DNA of 64,000 bases, taken from positions 1,798,001 to 1,862,000 of the forward strand of contig OY986974.1 of NCBI GenBank assembly GCA_963920575.1, given 5' to 3'. The translations under genes and the position numbers were made by a program. The first letter of the stretch is position 1, and each line of letters begins with the position of its first letter. Below, piece after piece: positions 10,478 to 21,095 of the stretch. The notes beneath the pieces were generated by a model, which was not told the origin of the DNA, did not search any database, and worked only from the letters and a program-made list of their open reading frames with translations. The DNA comes from Narthecium ossifragum (taxonomy: Eukaryota > Streptophyta > Magnoliopsida > Dioscoreales > Nartheciaceae).

Positions 10478-10613
10478 TGAAATAAAGAGACGCCTTTACA
10501 ACCATAATGTCCAGGGTAATTTGAATCCAAAACCTATCTTGCACGGTAGATATAAAACCTAATATGTGTTGGCTATCCAATACCTCACTCACACTACAAG
10601 AGGTGTGTTGTTC

Positions 10614-10745
10614 TTCTTTTTTTTTTTTTATAAGGTGAGCCAAAGGCTAAGAAAAATAGAAAATTACAACAGGCTAGGTAAGATTAACCTCCGCAAGCCT
10701 CGCCTCGTGCTATACCAAACCTCGTCAGTTGATCGGCCTCTCTGC
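10614..10745 (-). mobile_element. 5'-truncated LINE tail with 17-bp target duplication
   Basis: A 132-bp insertion reads on the minus strand as a LINE 3' end: TTAGCCTTTGGCTCACCTTA followed by poly(A). It is flanked by a perfect 17-base duplication, CAAGAGGTGTGTTGTTC, at 10597-10613 and 10746-10762. The 3' sequence resembles the tails at 13551-13961 and near 56070-56109, so all three belong to related LINEs. Confidence 0.85.
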
Positions 10746-10762
10746 CAAGAGGTGTGTTGTTC

Positions 10763-11311
10763 AATGTTCTATTTTTCATCGCCAATGTACTTTGTAAGGT
10801 AATAAAGTTGTATATATATTGCATCAGGTTTCAGCACCAAATTCTTTCTCACCACAAACCATATATATATATATATATTGGATTAGGTGGTTAGCACCAA
10901 TCTCTCTCTCCCTCTTTCTTTCTATACTTTTTTGTGTTGACAATAAGAAAGGGTACATGTCAAGTGATGGACAACTCATAGATTTGAAATGGTTGGTCGT
11001 TTCTCCCTATTACATAACATAGTGATAACACATGCAAGGGTTTTACCACAAATACACGCATGACGCATGGTCAAACAAGCACACACAAATATTGATTGAT
11101 ATATACTGAGCATTGATTAATGGTGATGGCCACACTCAACTGATAAAGAGTGACGTGTTTCCATGTCATTGGATGCTGCTGCCATGCCTGATGCCTCCCC
11201 ACGTTTATCTCTCCCCCAGTCAGATGTACACCTCGATCCAAGCCTTCAACCTCTCCCAGTCCCTCTCTCCCTCTCTCCTCTCCCTCAGCAAGGTTTGTTC
11301 TTAGGGGAGCC
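10763..11311. other. Upstream region of the Pi21-like gene
   Basis: No gene seen. A short (AT)n tract lies at 10860-10879. The last 100 bases before the ATG are pyrimidine-rich (CTCTCC repeats), as is common in plant 5' leaders. Confidence 0.5.
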
Positions 11312-13264
11312 ATGGCAGACAAGGTGAGCTTTTCCTCTTGCTATTGTTCTTCAGTCCCATCAGAATGTACATATACTATTTGATTTGCTTCTTGTTCCCT
11401 TGATCAGCTCTTTGAATTGATCATGCATATATGGTCTGTGATCCGAAATTGCTAGCTTGTTCTTCATGCATCTATGACCTTTCTTCTTTCTCTTATGCTC
11501 CAGGGTTTTAATTTCTTCTTTCCGGGAACTATCTTTGCATCTATTGAATATTCTTATGATTGATTGGAATATTCTCTTGAAAGTTAATTTTGATCCATAT
11601 TCATCATTTTGACAATCTTATAATATATTTCTGTTTGCCAAGTTTAGACTTTTCCCTCGCTTGATCTCAATTTTTCTTGGTCAGTAGTATCGTTTTCATT
11701 AACCTTTTATATTGTACAAATTAAGGAGCGAAATTTGTATTTTCCTGTAATAAAAAACAGGTTATTAATTTATCCTTCAACAACATCACATCAATTATCA
11801 ACCTAGCGTTCATAGCCTCATTTTTTTGTTGGACTACCAAAGTGATCAGCAAAACTTTAAAATTTAATGGAATATTTGGATGAAAATTTCAAGCTCCTGT
11901 TATGTTTAGAGGTGAATATGGCTGGCTATTTTATGTCCATCAAGATTTCTTCACATGAAAACTCCATCTGAGAAACCATTGAAAATTAAATTTGTTAAAC
12001 ATTTTCCCATAGTTTTCTTGCAATATTTTCTAGCACAAGATAGACATGTTGCTAAAGGAAACAAACAAGCCAAAGTGCTTTAATTAACTAATGCAAAGGG
12101 AATCAAATTAGTTAAACATTAATGCATTTCCTACATAATTCTTTTTAGTACTTTTTGGCACTAAATAGCCATATATGCTCCTCTCCACCAACCATTCTGC
12201 TCACCTTAAGAAAGAGACAAGCCCAAGAGCTTCAACTATTGCAAAAGGAATCAACCTAATATTCCTTGTGATTGCATGTATCACTTATTTGGTAGGTATG
12301 CCAGCTTTCAATTATGCTCTCTTATTTTTTTCCTCCAAATCCTATCTGTCATGCATGCATGCATGTGAATTTGTCCACATTTCAGCAGAATAGCTTGACA
12401 CTATTGTTGATATTGTTCACATCTATTCCATTCTTTTGGATTCTTACATTATTACATACAAGTCTCTTATCTTATGATCGATCTCACCCACTCTCATCTT
12501 TATTCATCTCTCTCAGTTCTCCACCTTAGTATTCAAGGCAGACCTTGACTGCCAACGTTGTTACAAGAAGGTTAGAAAGGTTCTATGCCAGCTCCAAGGT
12601 ATATATATATAGTAATTTACCAATGCTGGCTATATATAAACTGAAACTGATAATAACTATAGACGAAAAAAAAAACTTACTGAGTTTTGCTACAAATTCT
12701 GCTTTCGGAGATGGACAACGCATCCGGTCGATCGCGTTTGATGACAAGAACAATCTGGTGAGGCTCGCCGGCCCCTTCGATGCCCAGAAGCTCTCCGAGA
12801 AGCTCAACTCCAAGGCTGGTGATGTGATCAAGGACATCCTAATTGAGGAAGGGAAGAAGGAGAAGCCCAAGGATGCTAAGCCGGCCGGGCCACCGGCCCA
12901 AGCGCCGGAGAAGCCCAAGGACAAGGACAAGGACAAGGACAGCGAGAAAAGCAAACCGGCCGAGCCAGTAGCCAAGCCGGACCCTCCAAAGGCCGAGCAG
13001 CTAGAACAGCAGAAGTTTGAGTATAGGCCGCCGATGGGAATACCGGTGGTGGCCCAAGAAGTGGAGTGGGCTTTCCCGGCGATGTGGGCCGGGACGTCGT
13101 GTGGGTGTGGGCCGTCGCCGGACGGATGGTACAGATGCTACCGGTGCGGAAGGGAGTGGGGTCCTCCAGTAGTAGCCAGTGGATCCTACTGGGAGGGAAG
13201 CAGCAAGACTCGAGAATTCTTTGCTGAGGCTGACGGGGAGGATTCTTCTTGTGTGATCATGTAG
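11312..13264 (+). CDS. Pi21-like HMA-domain protein with CaaX end
   Basis: Three exons are reconstructed: 11312-11323 (MADK), 12517-12598 and 12711-13264, giving about 215 residues. The HMA domain follows at once (STLVFKADLDCQRCYKKVRK), with the metal-type CxxC at Cys16/Cys19. A conserved beta segment follows (IRSIAFDDKNNLVRLAGPFD, about residues 36-55). Then come a Lys/Pro/Asp-rich linker (KDKDKDKD...) and a Cys-rich C-terminal part (GTSCGCGPSPDGWYRCYRCG). The protein ends CVIM, a CaaX prenylation box. The layout matches rice Pi21-like and HIPP/HPP proteins: a short first exon, one HMA domain, a proline/lysine-rich region and a membrane-targeting tail. The first intron is about 1.2 kb. In rice, Pi21 is a negative regulator of blast resistance, but that role cannot be carried over from sequence alone. 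Confidence 0.85.
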
Positions 13265-13550
13265 TAATCTCCCATTTGCTTAAATATCCTTTTTTTTTTT
13301 CTTGCATTTTGATCCATTTCTTTATCTTTTATTTCTCCCTTGTATTAAGCATAATAAGTTTGTAGCATGTGTGTGACAATTGAACTTAAAGATCCAAGGA
13401 TCATGATGGGATGAATGAATAAACGTTGATATTATCTTGCACTCTTATCCTTCATTATAGAATTATACTACTATTATGTGTTTATTCTGTTTACTTGCTG
13501 CGAATTCAAGCTTATGAGACCATAAAAGGTTATTTTAATTAATAATAATG

Positions 13551-13961
13551 ACTACGATTGCTGCACGTTCAGTCCTAGAGGGCGAAATGACGGTAATCTT
13601 GAAAGCTATGAAGAGAGCAAAGTCCCTAGCTCTCAAGAACATGATTATTGAATCGGACTCCTTAATCGCTGTTCAAATCCTCAACGGCATGAGAGGCTGG
13701 CCTCCAGACACAGAGTTCTTGGCTAAAGAGATCTGGCTTCACAGCCTACTCTTTGATTCAGTTTTGCTCCTCTATATCCCTAGAGAGTCTAATACGAGAG
13801 CCGATAGTATTGCTCGAGTTTGTTGTAGAACTGGGACAACGTTTGCTTGGTCCAATGAATCGAGTTTGGAGCTGTTAGACAGCTATCAATTGTTGTAACT
13901 CTGTTTTAAGGGTCTTTGTTTGTAACTACTAGCCTTTGGCTCATCTCATCAAAAAAAAAAA
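13551..13961 (+). mobile_element. 5'-truncated LINE: RNase H C-terminal end and poly(A) tail
   Basis: The 411-bp insert is flanked by a perfect 14-base duplication, AATTAATAATAATG (13537-13550 and 13962-13975). It encodes the end of a LINE RNase H domain (about 110 residues, to 13898) with IIESDSLIAVQILNG and IPRESNTRADSIAR. A 3' UTR then ends ...TAGCCTTTGGCTCATCTCATC plus poly(A). The start is cut off, as usual for target-primed insertion. It is not an independent gene. Confidence 0.9.
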
Positions 13962-14038
13962 AATTAATAATAATGCTACAATTCTAAATGCGAGCAAGAT
14001 ATTTTACTCGTCAGTAGTAAAATATATATTATATTATA

Positions 14039-14412
14039 CTAGGTGGTGGGCCCGTGCCACCTGACACGGCTAACTGCCCCCCCCACTATCTCTATTATAA
14101 CTTACGCCACATCAACCACTATCCTTTTTATTTATTTATTTATTTATAATTTATACCACGTGTATGCCATGTGTGTATAAGTTTATGACTCAGATGATGA
14201 GTCATAAAACTAACTACCCTTGGATCTTATAAGGTAGAGATAAGTATGTATATTTAAAACTAATCTCCTGCCTTATGATTATAAGGATGTATATTTAAAA
14301 CTAACATAGGGAAGATGATAAAAATATACAAAGTTAACTTAGGAAAATATACATGTAAATAAACTAATAAGAGGTAAACGGTTGTAACCGTTTTTGCTCC
14401 TTATAAGGTTGA
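14039..14412 (-). mobile_element. Non-autonomous Helitron, copy 1
   Basis: On the minus strand the 374-bp element starts A|TCAACCTTATAAGGAGC and ends CACCACCTAG|T. A 3' hairpin (CCGTG...CACGG stem) lies about 11 bases before CTAG. The whole length is an inverted, diverged copy of 56806-57174. Both contain the inner palindrome around AACGGTTNNAACCGTTT and 'gactcatcatctgagtcat'. No coding capacity. Confidence 0.85.
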
Positions 14413-14430
14413 TTTTAATAAAAATATTAA

Positions 14431-14680
14431 AGCCCTCGTTTAGTTGATGGATAAAAGACATAACCCCACTTTATCCCTCTTATCCTCACTTTTTACCCAA
14501 ACATCAAAGTAATAATTATGAAGTTACTACTATTCCACATACCCTATTTCTCTTTACTTTTTACCCACATTCCTTAACCTCATTTTTTCTTACCCTCATT
14601 CCTTAACCCCGCTTTTTTTAACCCCATCTAACCCTATCTTCTCTTAACCCTAAAAAACTTATCTCCAAACCAAACGGGGT
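14431..14680. mobile_element. Tourist-like MITE (PIF/Harbinger type)
   Basis: The 250-bp element is flanked by TAA on both sides (14428-14430 and 14681-14683). Its ends are imperfect inverted repeats of the GTTTGGTT type (CCCTCGTTTAGTTGATGGAT versus the inverse of TCTCCAAACCAAACGGGGT). The interior is full of 'aacccca/ttaacc' phrases. It lies just 18 bases from the Helitron. Confidence 0.7.
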
Positions 14681-14944
14681 TAATAACTATCAATTTATAT
14701 TATATTTTTTTTATTAAAATTACTTAGTATTCTTTTTATTTACGAAAAATAGTTCATCAAATATGTGAACTATTTTATTAACTATTGGAAAAGATGCAAG
14801 TCAAGAGGGAAGAACTATGTTCACCCTCCATCTAGGATAAGAGAGGCGGGGTTTTGGCCCAAACCACCGCCACCGTGACCTCTTCTCGTGGTCGCCGCGC
14901 CTCCGCCGCCGCCAAGAGAGCCAGCCAATTCCACCGCCAAGCCA

Positions 14945-16981
14945 ATGGCTTTCCACCTCTCCACCTTGGCTCCTTCCCCCACGCCATGGCTGAAGCCCGG
15001 ACCACCACCGCCTCTCCTCCACTCCACCAATCTAAAGCCCATCTCCTCCTCCAACCCTCCCAGGGTCTCTCTCGAAGACCCATCTCTCCAACACGAAGAA
15101 GCCGCCCGGGATCCCCAGCTCCCGACCAAGAACTCCGTATGGATCAATCCCAACAGCCCCCGCGCCGCCCTCCACCGCGCCAACTCCTCGGACGCCCGCC
15201 ACAACCGGCTTTCGCAACTCTCCCGATCCCTCGATTCCTCGGCACCCACCCATCTCTCCATCTACGAACTACTCGGCTCCCAGTTCAGGAACCCGTCCGA
15301 GCAAGACGCCGTCATCGTCCTCAACTCCATGTCCAACCCCGCCACCGCCATTATCGCCCTCCGTTGGTTCCTAGAAAACATCACTCCCAACAAAGAGGTC
15401 ATCCTATACAATGTCACCTTGAAGGTTTTCAGGCAGTGTCGCAATTGGGAGGGCTTGGAATCATTGCTGATGGAGATGATAGAGAAAGGCGTGAAGCTGG
15501 ACAACGTCACCTTCTCCACCATCATAAGCTGCGCGAGGTTCTGCAACTTGCCGGGCAAGGCGGTGGAGTGGTTTGAGAAGATGCCCGAGTTCGGATGCAG
15601 CCCGGACGACGTCACTTACTCAGCTATGATCGACGCCTATGGCCGGTCCGGCGACGTCGAGATGGCCCTTAAGTTGTACGACCGCGCTCGCAAGCAAGAG
15701 TGCCGGCTGGACCCTGTCACCTTCGCGACAGTGATAAGGGTCTACAGTGCTTCTGGCAACTTTGATGGTGCGTTGAATGTGTTCGAGGAAATGAAGGCGC
15801 TGCGCGCGAAGCCGAATGTGGTGGTCTTCAACACTCTGCTCGACGCCATGGGCCGGGCAGGAAGACCGTGGCAGGTGAAGACCCTTTATAGAGAGATGTT
15901 AGCCAGTGAGTTGTCCCCTAATAGAGCCACCTATGCTGCTCTTTTGCGAGCTTATAGCCGAGCTCGGTACTCTGCGGACGCGCTTAGTGTCTTCCGGGAG
16001 ATGAAGGAGAAGGGGTTCACGCCAAATGTCATACTGTATAATATGCTCTTGTCGATGTGTGCTGATATAGGTCACGTAGATGAGGCCATTGAGATATTTG
16101 ATGAGATGAAGGGATCGCCGGGTGGTATTTTGCCTGACAGTTGGAGCTACTCGGCTATGATCACCGCGTATTCTTGCAGCGGGGATGTTGCGGAGGCGGA
16201 AGGTGTGTTGAATGAGATGTTGGAAGCTGGATTCAAGCCTAATATCTTTGTTCTCACTTCCCTGATTCAATGCTATGGAAAAGCTAAAAGAACGGACGAT
16301 GTCATGAGATCGTTCGACATGCTCTTGGAGCTGGGCATAACTCCGGATGATCGGTTCTGCGGTTGTCTTTTGAATGTCTTGACGCAAACACCAGTGGAGG
16401 AAGTAGGGAAGATCATCGGGTGTATCAATAGAGCCAATGCTCAATTGAGTTCTCTGGTGAAGCTGTTGGTGGATGATGGCGCTACCAATGAGGCGATCAA
16501 GCGAGATGCTGAGGAGCTATTTGGCAAAATTAGTGTGGAAGTGAAGAAAGCTTACTGTAATTGCTTGATAGATCTCTGTGTGAATCTGAATTTGCTGGAA
16601 AAAGCTTGTGTTCTCTTGGATATGGCACTCAGGCTTGAGATATATACTGCTCTGCAATCTAAATCTGCTGTGCAGTGGTCATTGAATCTGAGGAGTCTCT
16701 CGCTTGGAGCTGCACTGACAGCTTTGCATGTCTGGATGAATGATTTGACGAAAGCAATAGAGAATGGGGAGGAGTTGCCTGCACTACTTGGTATTCAGAC
16801 TGGTCATGGCAAGCATAAATACTCAGAGAAAGGGCTTGCTGTTGTGTTTGAGTCCCATTTGAGGGAGTTGAATGCGCCATTTTATGAGGCGCCGGATAAG
16901 GTGGGCTGGTTTTTGACTACAAAAGTTGCAGCTGAGTCGTGGTTGAAGTCGAGGAGCTCACTGGAGCTTGTTGCTGCTTAG
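14945..16981 (+). CDS. Chloroplast PPR-SMR protein, SVR7/ATP4 type
   Basis: P-class PPR proteins with a C-terminal SMR domain act on chloroplast RNA. The SVR7 group (maize ATP4) supports expression of atp genes in plastids. The intronless gene gives 678 residues. I chose the ATG that starts MAFHLSTLAPSPTPW because a Ser/Pro-rich, acid-poor transit-like leader follows. The frame is open upstream but lacks another ATG. From about residue 150 it carries a row of 35-residue PPR motifs (for example VTFSTIISCARFCNLPGKA, VTYSAMIDAYGRSGDVEMA, VVFNTLLDAMGRAGRPW), about ten in total. The last 95 residues are the SMR domain (LLGIQTGHGKHKYSEKG, then APDKVGWFLTTKVAAESWL). The C-terminus is what separates this group from SOT1-type PPR-SMR proteins; the exact orthology needs a tree. 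Confidence 0.9.
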   Translation: MAFHLSTLAPSPTPWLKPGPPPPLLHSTNLKPISSSNPPRVSLEDPSLQHEEAARDPQLPTKNSVWINPNSPRAALHRANSSDARHNRLSQLSRSLDSSAPTHLSIYELLGSQFRNPSEQDAVIVLNSMSNPATAIIALRWFLENITPNKEVILYNVTLKVFRQCRNWEGLESLLMEMIEKGVKLDNVTFSTIISCARFCNLPGKAVEWFEKMPEFGCSPDDVTYSAMIDAYGRSGDVEMALKLYDRARKQECRLDPVTFATVIRVYSASGNFDGALNVFEEMKALRAKPNVVVFNTLLDAMGRAGRPWQVKTLYREMLASELSPNRATYAALLRAYSRARYSADALSVFREMKEKGFTPNVILYNMLLSMCADIGHVDEAIEIFDEMKGSPGGILPDSWSYSAMITAYSCSGDVAEAEGVLNEMLEAGFKPNIFVLTSLIQCYGKAKRTDDVMRSFDMLLELGITPDDRFCGCLLNVLTQTPVEEVGKIIGCINRANAQLSSLVKLLVDDGATNEAIKRDAEELFGKISVEVKKAYCNCLIDLCVNLNLLEKACVLLDMALRLEIYTALQSKSAVQWSLNLRSLSLGAALTALHVWMNDLTKAIENGEELPALLGIQTGHGKHKYSEKGLAVVFESHLRELNAPFYEAPDKVGWFLTTKVAAESWLKSRSSLELVAA

Positions 16982-18096
16982 GCTGCAACAACGGAAATAA
17001 GAATTTTTTTTTTTCTGTAAGGAATTCTATAACTTCCAAATTAATTTAAGTTGAGTGCTTTCAAGGATAATTCTGGTATCTATCGTTTAACTCGCTTTTA
17101 TGTCTTCCATTTCTCAGCAGAAAACCTGTTTGATTGTTGTTTGTGAAACTATTTCTGAAGGACCAGCACCTTAGATGAGATACATAATTAGGCATCTCCT
17201 AGTCTTCCATGAATAGTAGTCATCTACTCAACAAATGTATAGAAGTCCCTTTGGGCTCAACATGGTTTTCGAAGAACTGTAGGATCTGAGGACTTTTCCA
17301 ACTCATTTCATCTTATCATGTTCTCCGAAACATCCTGTCTCAGCCATTCCTACCTTTGAAGAAGACTCATGCTGGTTTGCCCAAAAAAAAAAAAACCGAT
17401 ATCATAGTCGTTCCTAATATCTCATGAGTGTGGTGCTTTTCCTAACTTCACAGAGCCATTTGGAGATGAGTGCGAGTAGATAGTTCCATGAAACTTTTAA
17501 AGGAATCAACTGTAATAAGTCTGCAAGTGGGTAGAAATTTAGAATGTAAATTTAACGATCAAGAATGATTTCAAGGTCCACAAATGAAGGAAATATTATG
17601 GAAAAAGCAAAGCATTGGGTACTGCTCCAGGCCCACAAATAAGGAAAAAATTATGATAAATTACATTGAATGGTCGTTCAATACAAATCAAAACCTGCAC
17701 ATCATCCAAACATCATCGTTAAGCTCTAGCAGACAACACGCAACCAGCTTACAGAGCTATTATATTAAAGCCTAATTCGAGAGCTATCAATGTTAGAGCT
17801 AGTTTTGTTGGTCTTTATCACCAAATCGGCAACCTCTGAATTGTTAACATCAATAAAGGCCAGAGCCAGGTCGCAACTACTGGTCCATTGTACTTGAACA
17901 ACAGACGTAACTCTTGCCTTCTTCCAGAAAGATACCAAAGCATGAAGCCTGACCTTTGCAACAGTAGGATTCTTCCAATGGCTTGTTCTATACCAGATTC
18001 ATGGACTCCGTCCTTCTAAGAAATGATGGCCGCAGTTCAAAAATTCCAGAGCTAATACCAGCATAGCCAGCTTTCACATATTTAGACATCCAAAAC
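16982..18096. other. Convergent intergenic region
   Basis: It holds the 3' ends of the PPR gene (plus) and the PLP enzyme gene (minus), which converge here. No further gene or repeat recognised. Confidence 0.5.
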
Positions 18097-20567
18097 TCAG
18101 GAAATATTAAGAAATTCCAGGCCTTTCGCGCATGGTGTAAGGCCCTGCTCGGATAGGTATTGCTCATTGTAGAATTTGCTCAGATGCCTCATCCCACTAT
18201 CACAAAGAATAGTTACTATCGTCTGTCCTGGCCCTAAAGCTTGTGCCAATCGTACTGCCCCAACACAGTTCATGGCGGAAGAACTGCCAATGAACAACCC
18301 ATCATTCCTTAAAAGAAACCTAAGAAAAAGTGAAGCATCAGTTTATTGAAAGCAATCAGGTACCGATGTTATATTTTCAAACAACATCAGATTTCAGTCA
18401 TCTGTGTTATGTAACTTGCAACTTATTCTCATGAAGTCAGATATGGGGGAAACAGTAAATAGCCAATACTGCTTCCCTTCCTGTCTTGGCACATGGATTC
18501 CATCCCAATTTTTGCGCATCATCTGAGACTATTCACTTTATCGTGCTTATATAGCTGCACTACCTATAGTTAGTATAAAAAGAATAGATTATGCACCTAG
18601 ACATTTCAACAGCCTCCTTATCCGTTCCTCTGTAAGCTCCATCCAGTTCTGCCATCACAAAGTTCTTGGTCAGTCTGTTGATTCCAATTCCTTCTGTGAC
18701 AGTGTCGAAGGGGTTCTTCAATCTTCGACCCTCGGCTTCCTCCCTCGTATACATCACACCCCTAGTGACTTTGTTGTAAAGGCCAGATCCAGGTGGATCA
18801 ATAAGAAAGCATTTGACTTTTGGATTCTTGTCCTGTGATCAACATAATGAAAGTTGAAGTAAAGTTCAAAGCACCAATCAGTTCAAGATTAACAACAGGA
18901 AATGACAGATAGATGATCATGTATGAAGAAAAAACCTTCAGATAGCGTGAAATTCCAGCAATGGTTCCTCCTGTACCTGCAGCAGCAATGAATGCATGCA
19001 AAACCCCTCCAGTTTGTTCCCAGATCTCAGGACCAGTGCCTTCATAGTGAGCTCGGAAATTAGCCAAGTTTTCAAACTGATCAGCAAAGAAACCCCCATT
19101 ACAGCCGGTCACTGATTTGGAAGAGCAATCTCCTTGTGATGTATGAACATTGTCATGTATGGTTCCATTGACTACTCCTTTACAAGCTTCTCTTTTTCGT
19201 GCAGCTTCGGTGGCTTCTGAAGCCCTTCTCCTTGCAACATTAACAAAGTGGTCTCTATTCGTTATAGACACTGGTCTTACTTTTTCCACAGTAGCTCCAA
19301 GAGCCTCCAGTATCTGAGCCTGCAAGCACTTTGAGGTTTAAAATACCAAAAAATGTCAACGGAGAAAGAAAATAATAGCATGCCATGGAAGTTCCAGGGT
19401 AATGCTGTTTGTACTCATTCTATATGTCTAGTATGCTAAACAAGTAAGAAATATGCTGTTATAAGTCCTCCTAACCTACCTGATCATAGATGCATGGCAT
19501 TCTCTAGGCAAGAAATATACTGTAAAACAATACAAAAATACAAACACATAAAGATGATGCAAGAAAAAGGGAAAGAAAAAAAATTGCTGGTTGCCAGAAG
19601 CTTAATACCTCCCTATTGTCTCCCTAAGAAGTAAGAACTAGAACACAAGCTCCAGAAAAGAGAACAAGATAGCATTTGTCGAAGGATATACCCAGGTCAT
19701 GGAGGAGATTATCACATCTTAAACCATTGCATTTAAGTACACAGCGATGCCTTTGCAACACACTTCAGAGAGGATGATATCACCCGTACCTTCTCAATCG
19801 CAGCATCATCTGGGATAACAACGTGGCATTTACATCCATAAGCAGGTGCTACTGTCGCAAGACTAATTGCAGTGCTTCCAGCACTTCCCTCAGTCACCAC
19901 ACCACCTTGAAGAAGGTCTCCAGAGGCTAAAGCCTACATGCACTCAATTTTAGAAAGCACCATATCAAAGCTTAGTAATAAGGGGAAAGGTCTATCATGC
20001 AAAGTGTTCTTTATATGAAATCCAAGACACACAAAAAGATCAACTTTTCTTTCGCTAAACTTCTTCTAATCAGATCAGTTTCATTGAGGACAAACTAGGA
20101 TCACTATACTAACCAAGAATCCAAGATGGGCTCCTTACCTCCTCGATAATCCGAACCGCCACCCTGTCCTTCACACTTCCTCCAGGGTTCAAGAACTCAG
20201 CTTTACCAAGAATCTATATTTAAGAACCAAAAACAACAAAAGAAACCCAACTCAATGAAAACCCCATAGGGATCTTTCGAATGGAATTCCTACGATTCAT
20301 TGAGCGCAAAGAGGTACCAAAGAAGCAAAGCGGACGAGTCGTGCCCCAAGATGGGATCTTTCGAATTACCTCGCAGCCGGTGGCGTCGGAGAGGCTATTG
20401 ATGCGGATGAGAGGGGTATTCCCGATGGCTTCGACGAGGCCTTTCTTCTTGCGAGGGTGACGATACTTAAGCCATGATGAGAGCTTCTTGGAGAAGAGAA
20501 GGTGCGAGACGAGAGCTATAGAGAGAGCAGCGGCCGCTACGGCTCCCGTGGTACTCACGGGAGCCAT
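18097..20567 (-). CDS. Membrane-anchored cysteine-synthase-like PLP enzyme
   Basis: A fold-type II PLP enzyme related to O-acetylserine sulfhydrylase. Six exons keep frame: 20370-20567, 20139-20213, 19790-19933, 18936-19319, 18597-18832 and 18097-18319, giving 419 residues. The N-terminus has a hydrophobic anchor (AVAAAALSIALVSHLLF, about 9-25), then GLVEAIGNTPLIRINSL. The PLP lysine is in NPGGSVKDRVA (Lys81) and the phosphate loop is GTGGT (about 254-258). The substrate loop reads TEGSAGST where classical cysteine synthases have TSGNTG. A long extra loop (about 160-215) breaks the catalytic domain. These traits place it with the plant At1g55880 type and fungal 'Cys2' proteins rather than the main OAS-TL isoforms. 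Real activity is uncertain; cysteine synthesis or desulfhydration is the usual guess. All exons show proper GT-AG borders. Confidence 0.9.
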
Positions 20568-21095
20568 GCCTCTCTCTCTGTCAGAGTAATGAACTAATGA
20601 GGCTTTACACTAGCTTCTGGTTATCTGGTAAAGAGGGTTTAGTGGACGGTGGTGATGATCAGATCAGATATGCTAGCAGTTGATTTAAGATCAGGTTACC
20701 TGGGTAGCCTTAATTAGTTCTCTTATTTCTATGCTTAAAGATGACATTAATTCTGCAAGCATTCCTAAGAACTCTAATGAAGTAAATCATGTAGTTACTT
20801 ACTTTTGAGCCCATCTTTTTAGCATTCAAAAGAAATGCAGCATTGTGAAATTTACCTGCTATTGGTTGTTGTTGTTCTTGGATTGAGCTTGCACAGTACT
20901 TGTCAAACTATGATGTGTTTTTTTGAAAGAAATAGAGCCAAGTTTACAAGGGCATTATTCCATTCCATCAACTGTATGAATACAACTGCAAATTATTCTT
21001 TCAAACTGTACAAAATACAAACTCCAGTAGGTATAATAGACAGACAGAGTCCTTTGTCGCCATAACTTCTTGAATCCGTAGGAGCTTCGAAGTGC
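20568..21095. other. Intergenic between PLP enzyme and MAP70
   Basis: It contains the promoter side of the PLP enzyme gene and the 3' side of MAP70, both on the minus strand. No other feature seen. Confidence 0.5.

Noticed and set aside
14801..15615. Several open frames overlapping the start of the PPR gene on both strands
   Set aside because: They are alternative readings of the G/C-rich first part of the PPR-SMR gene.
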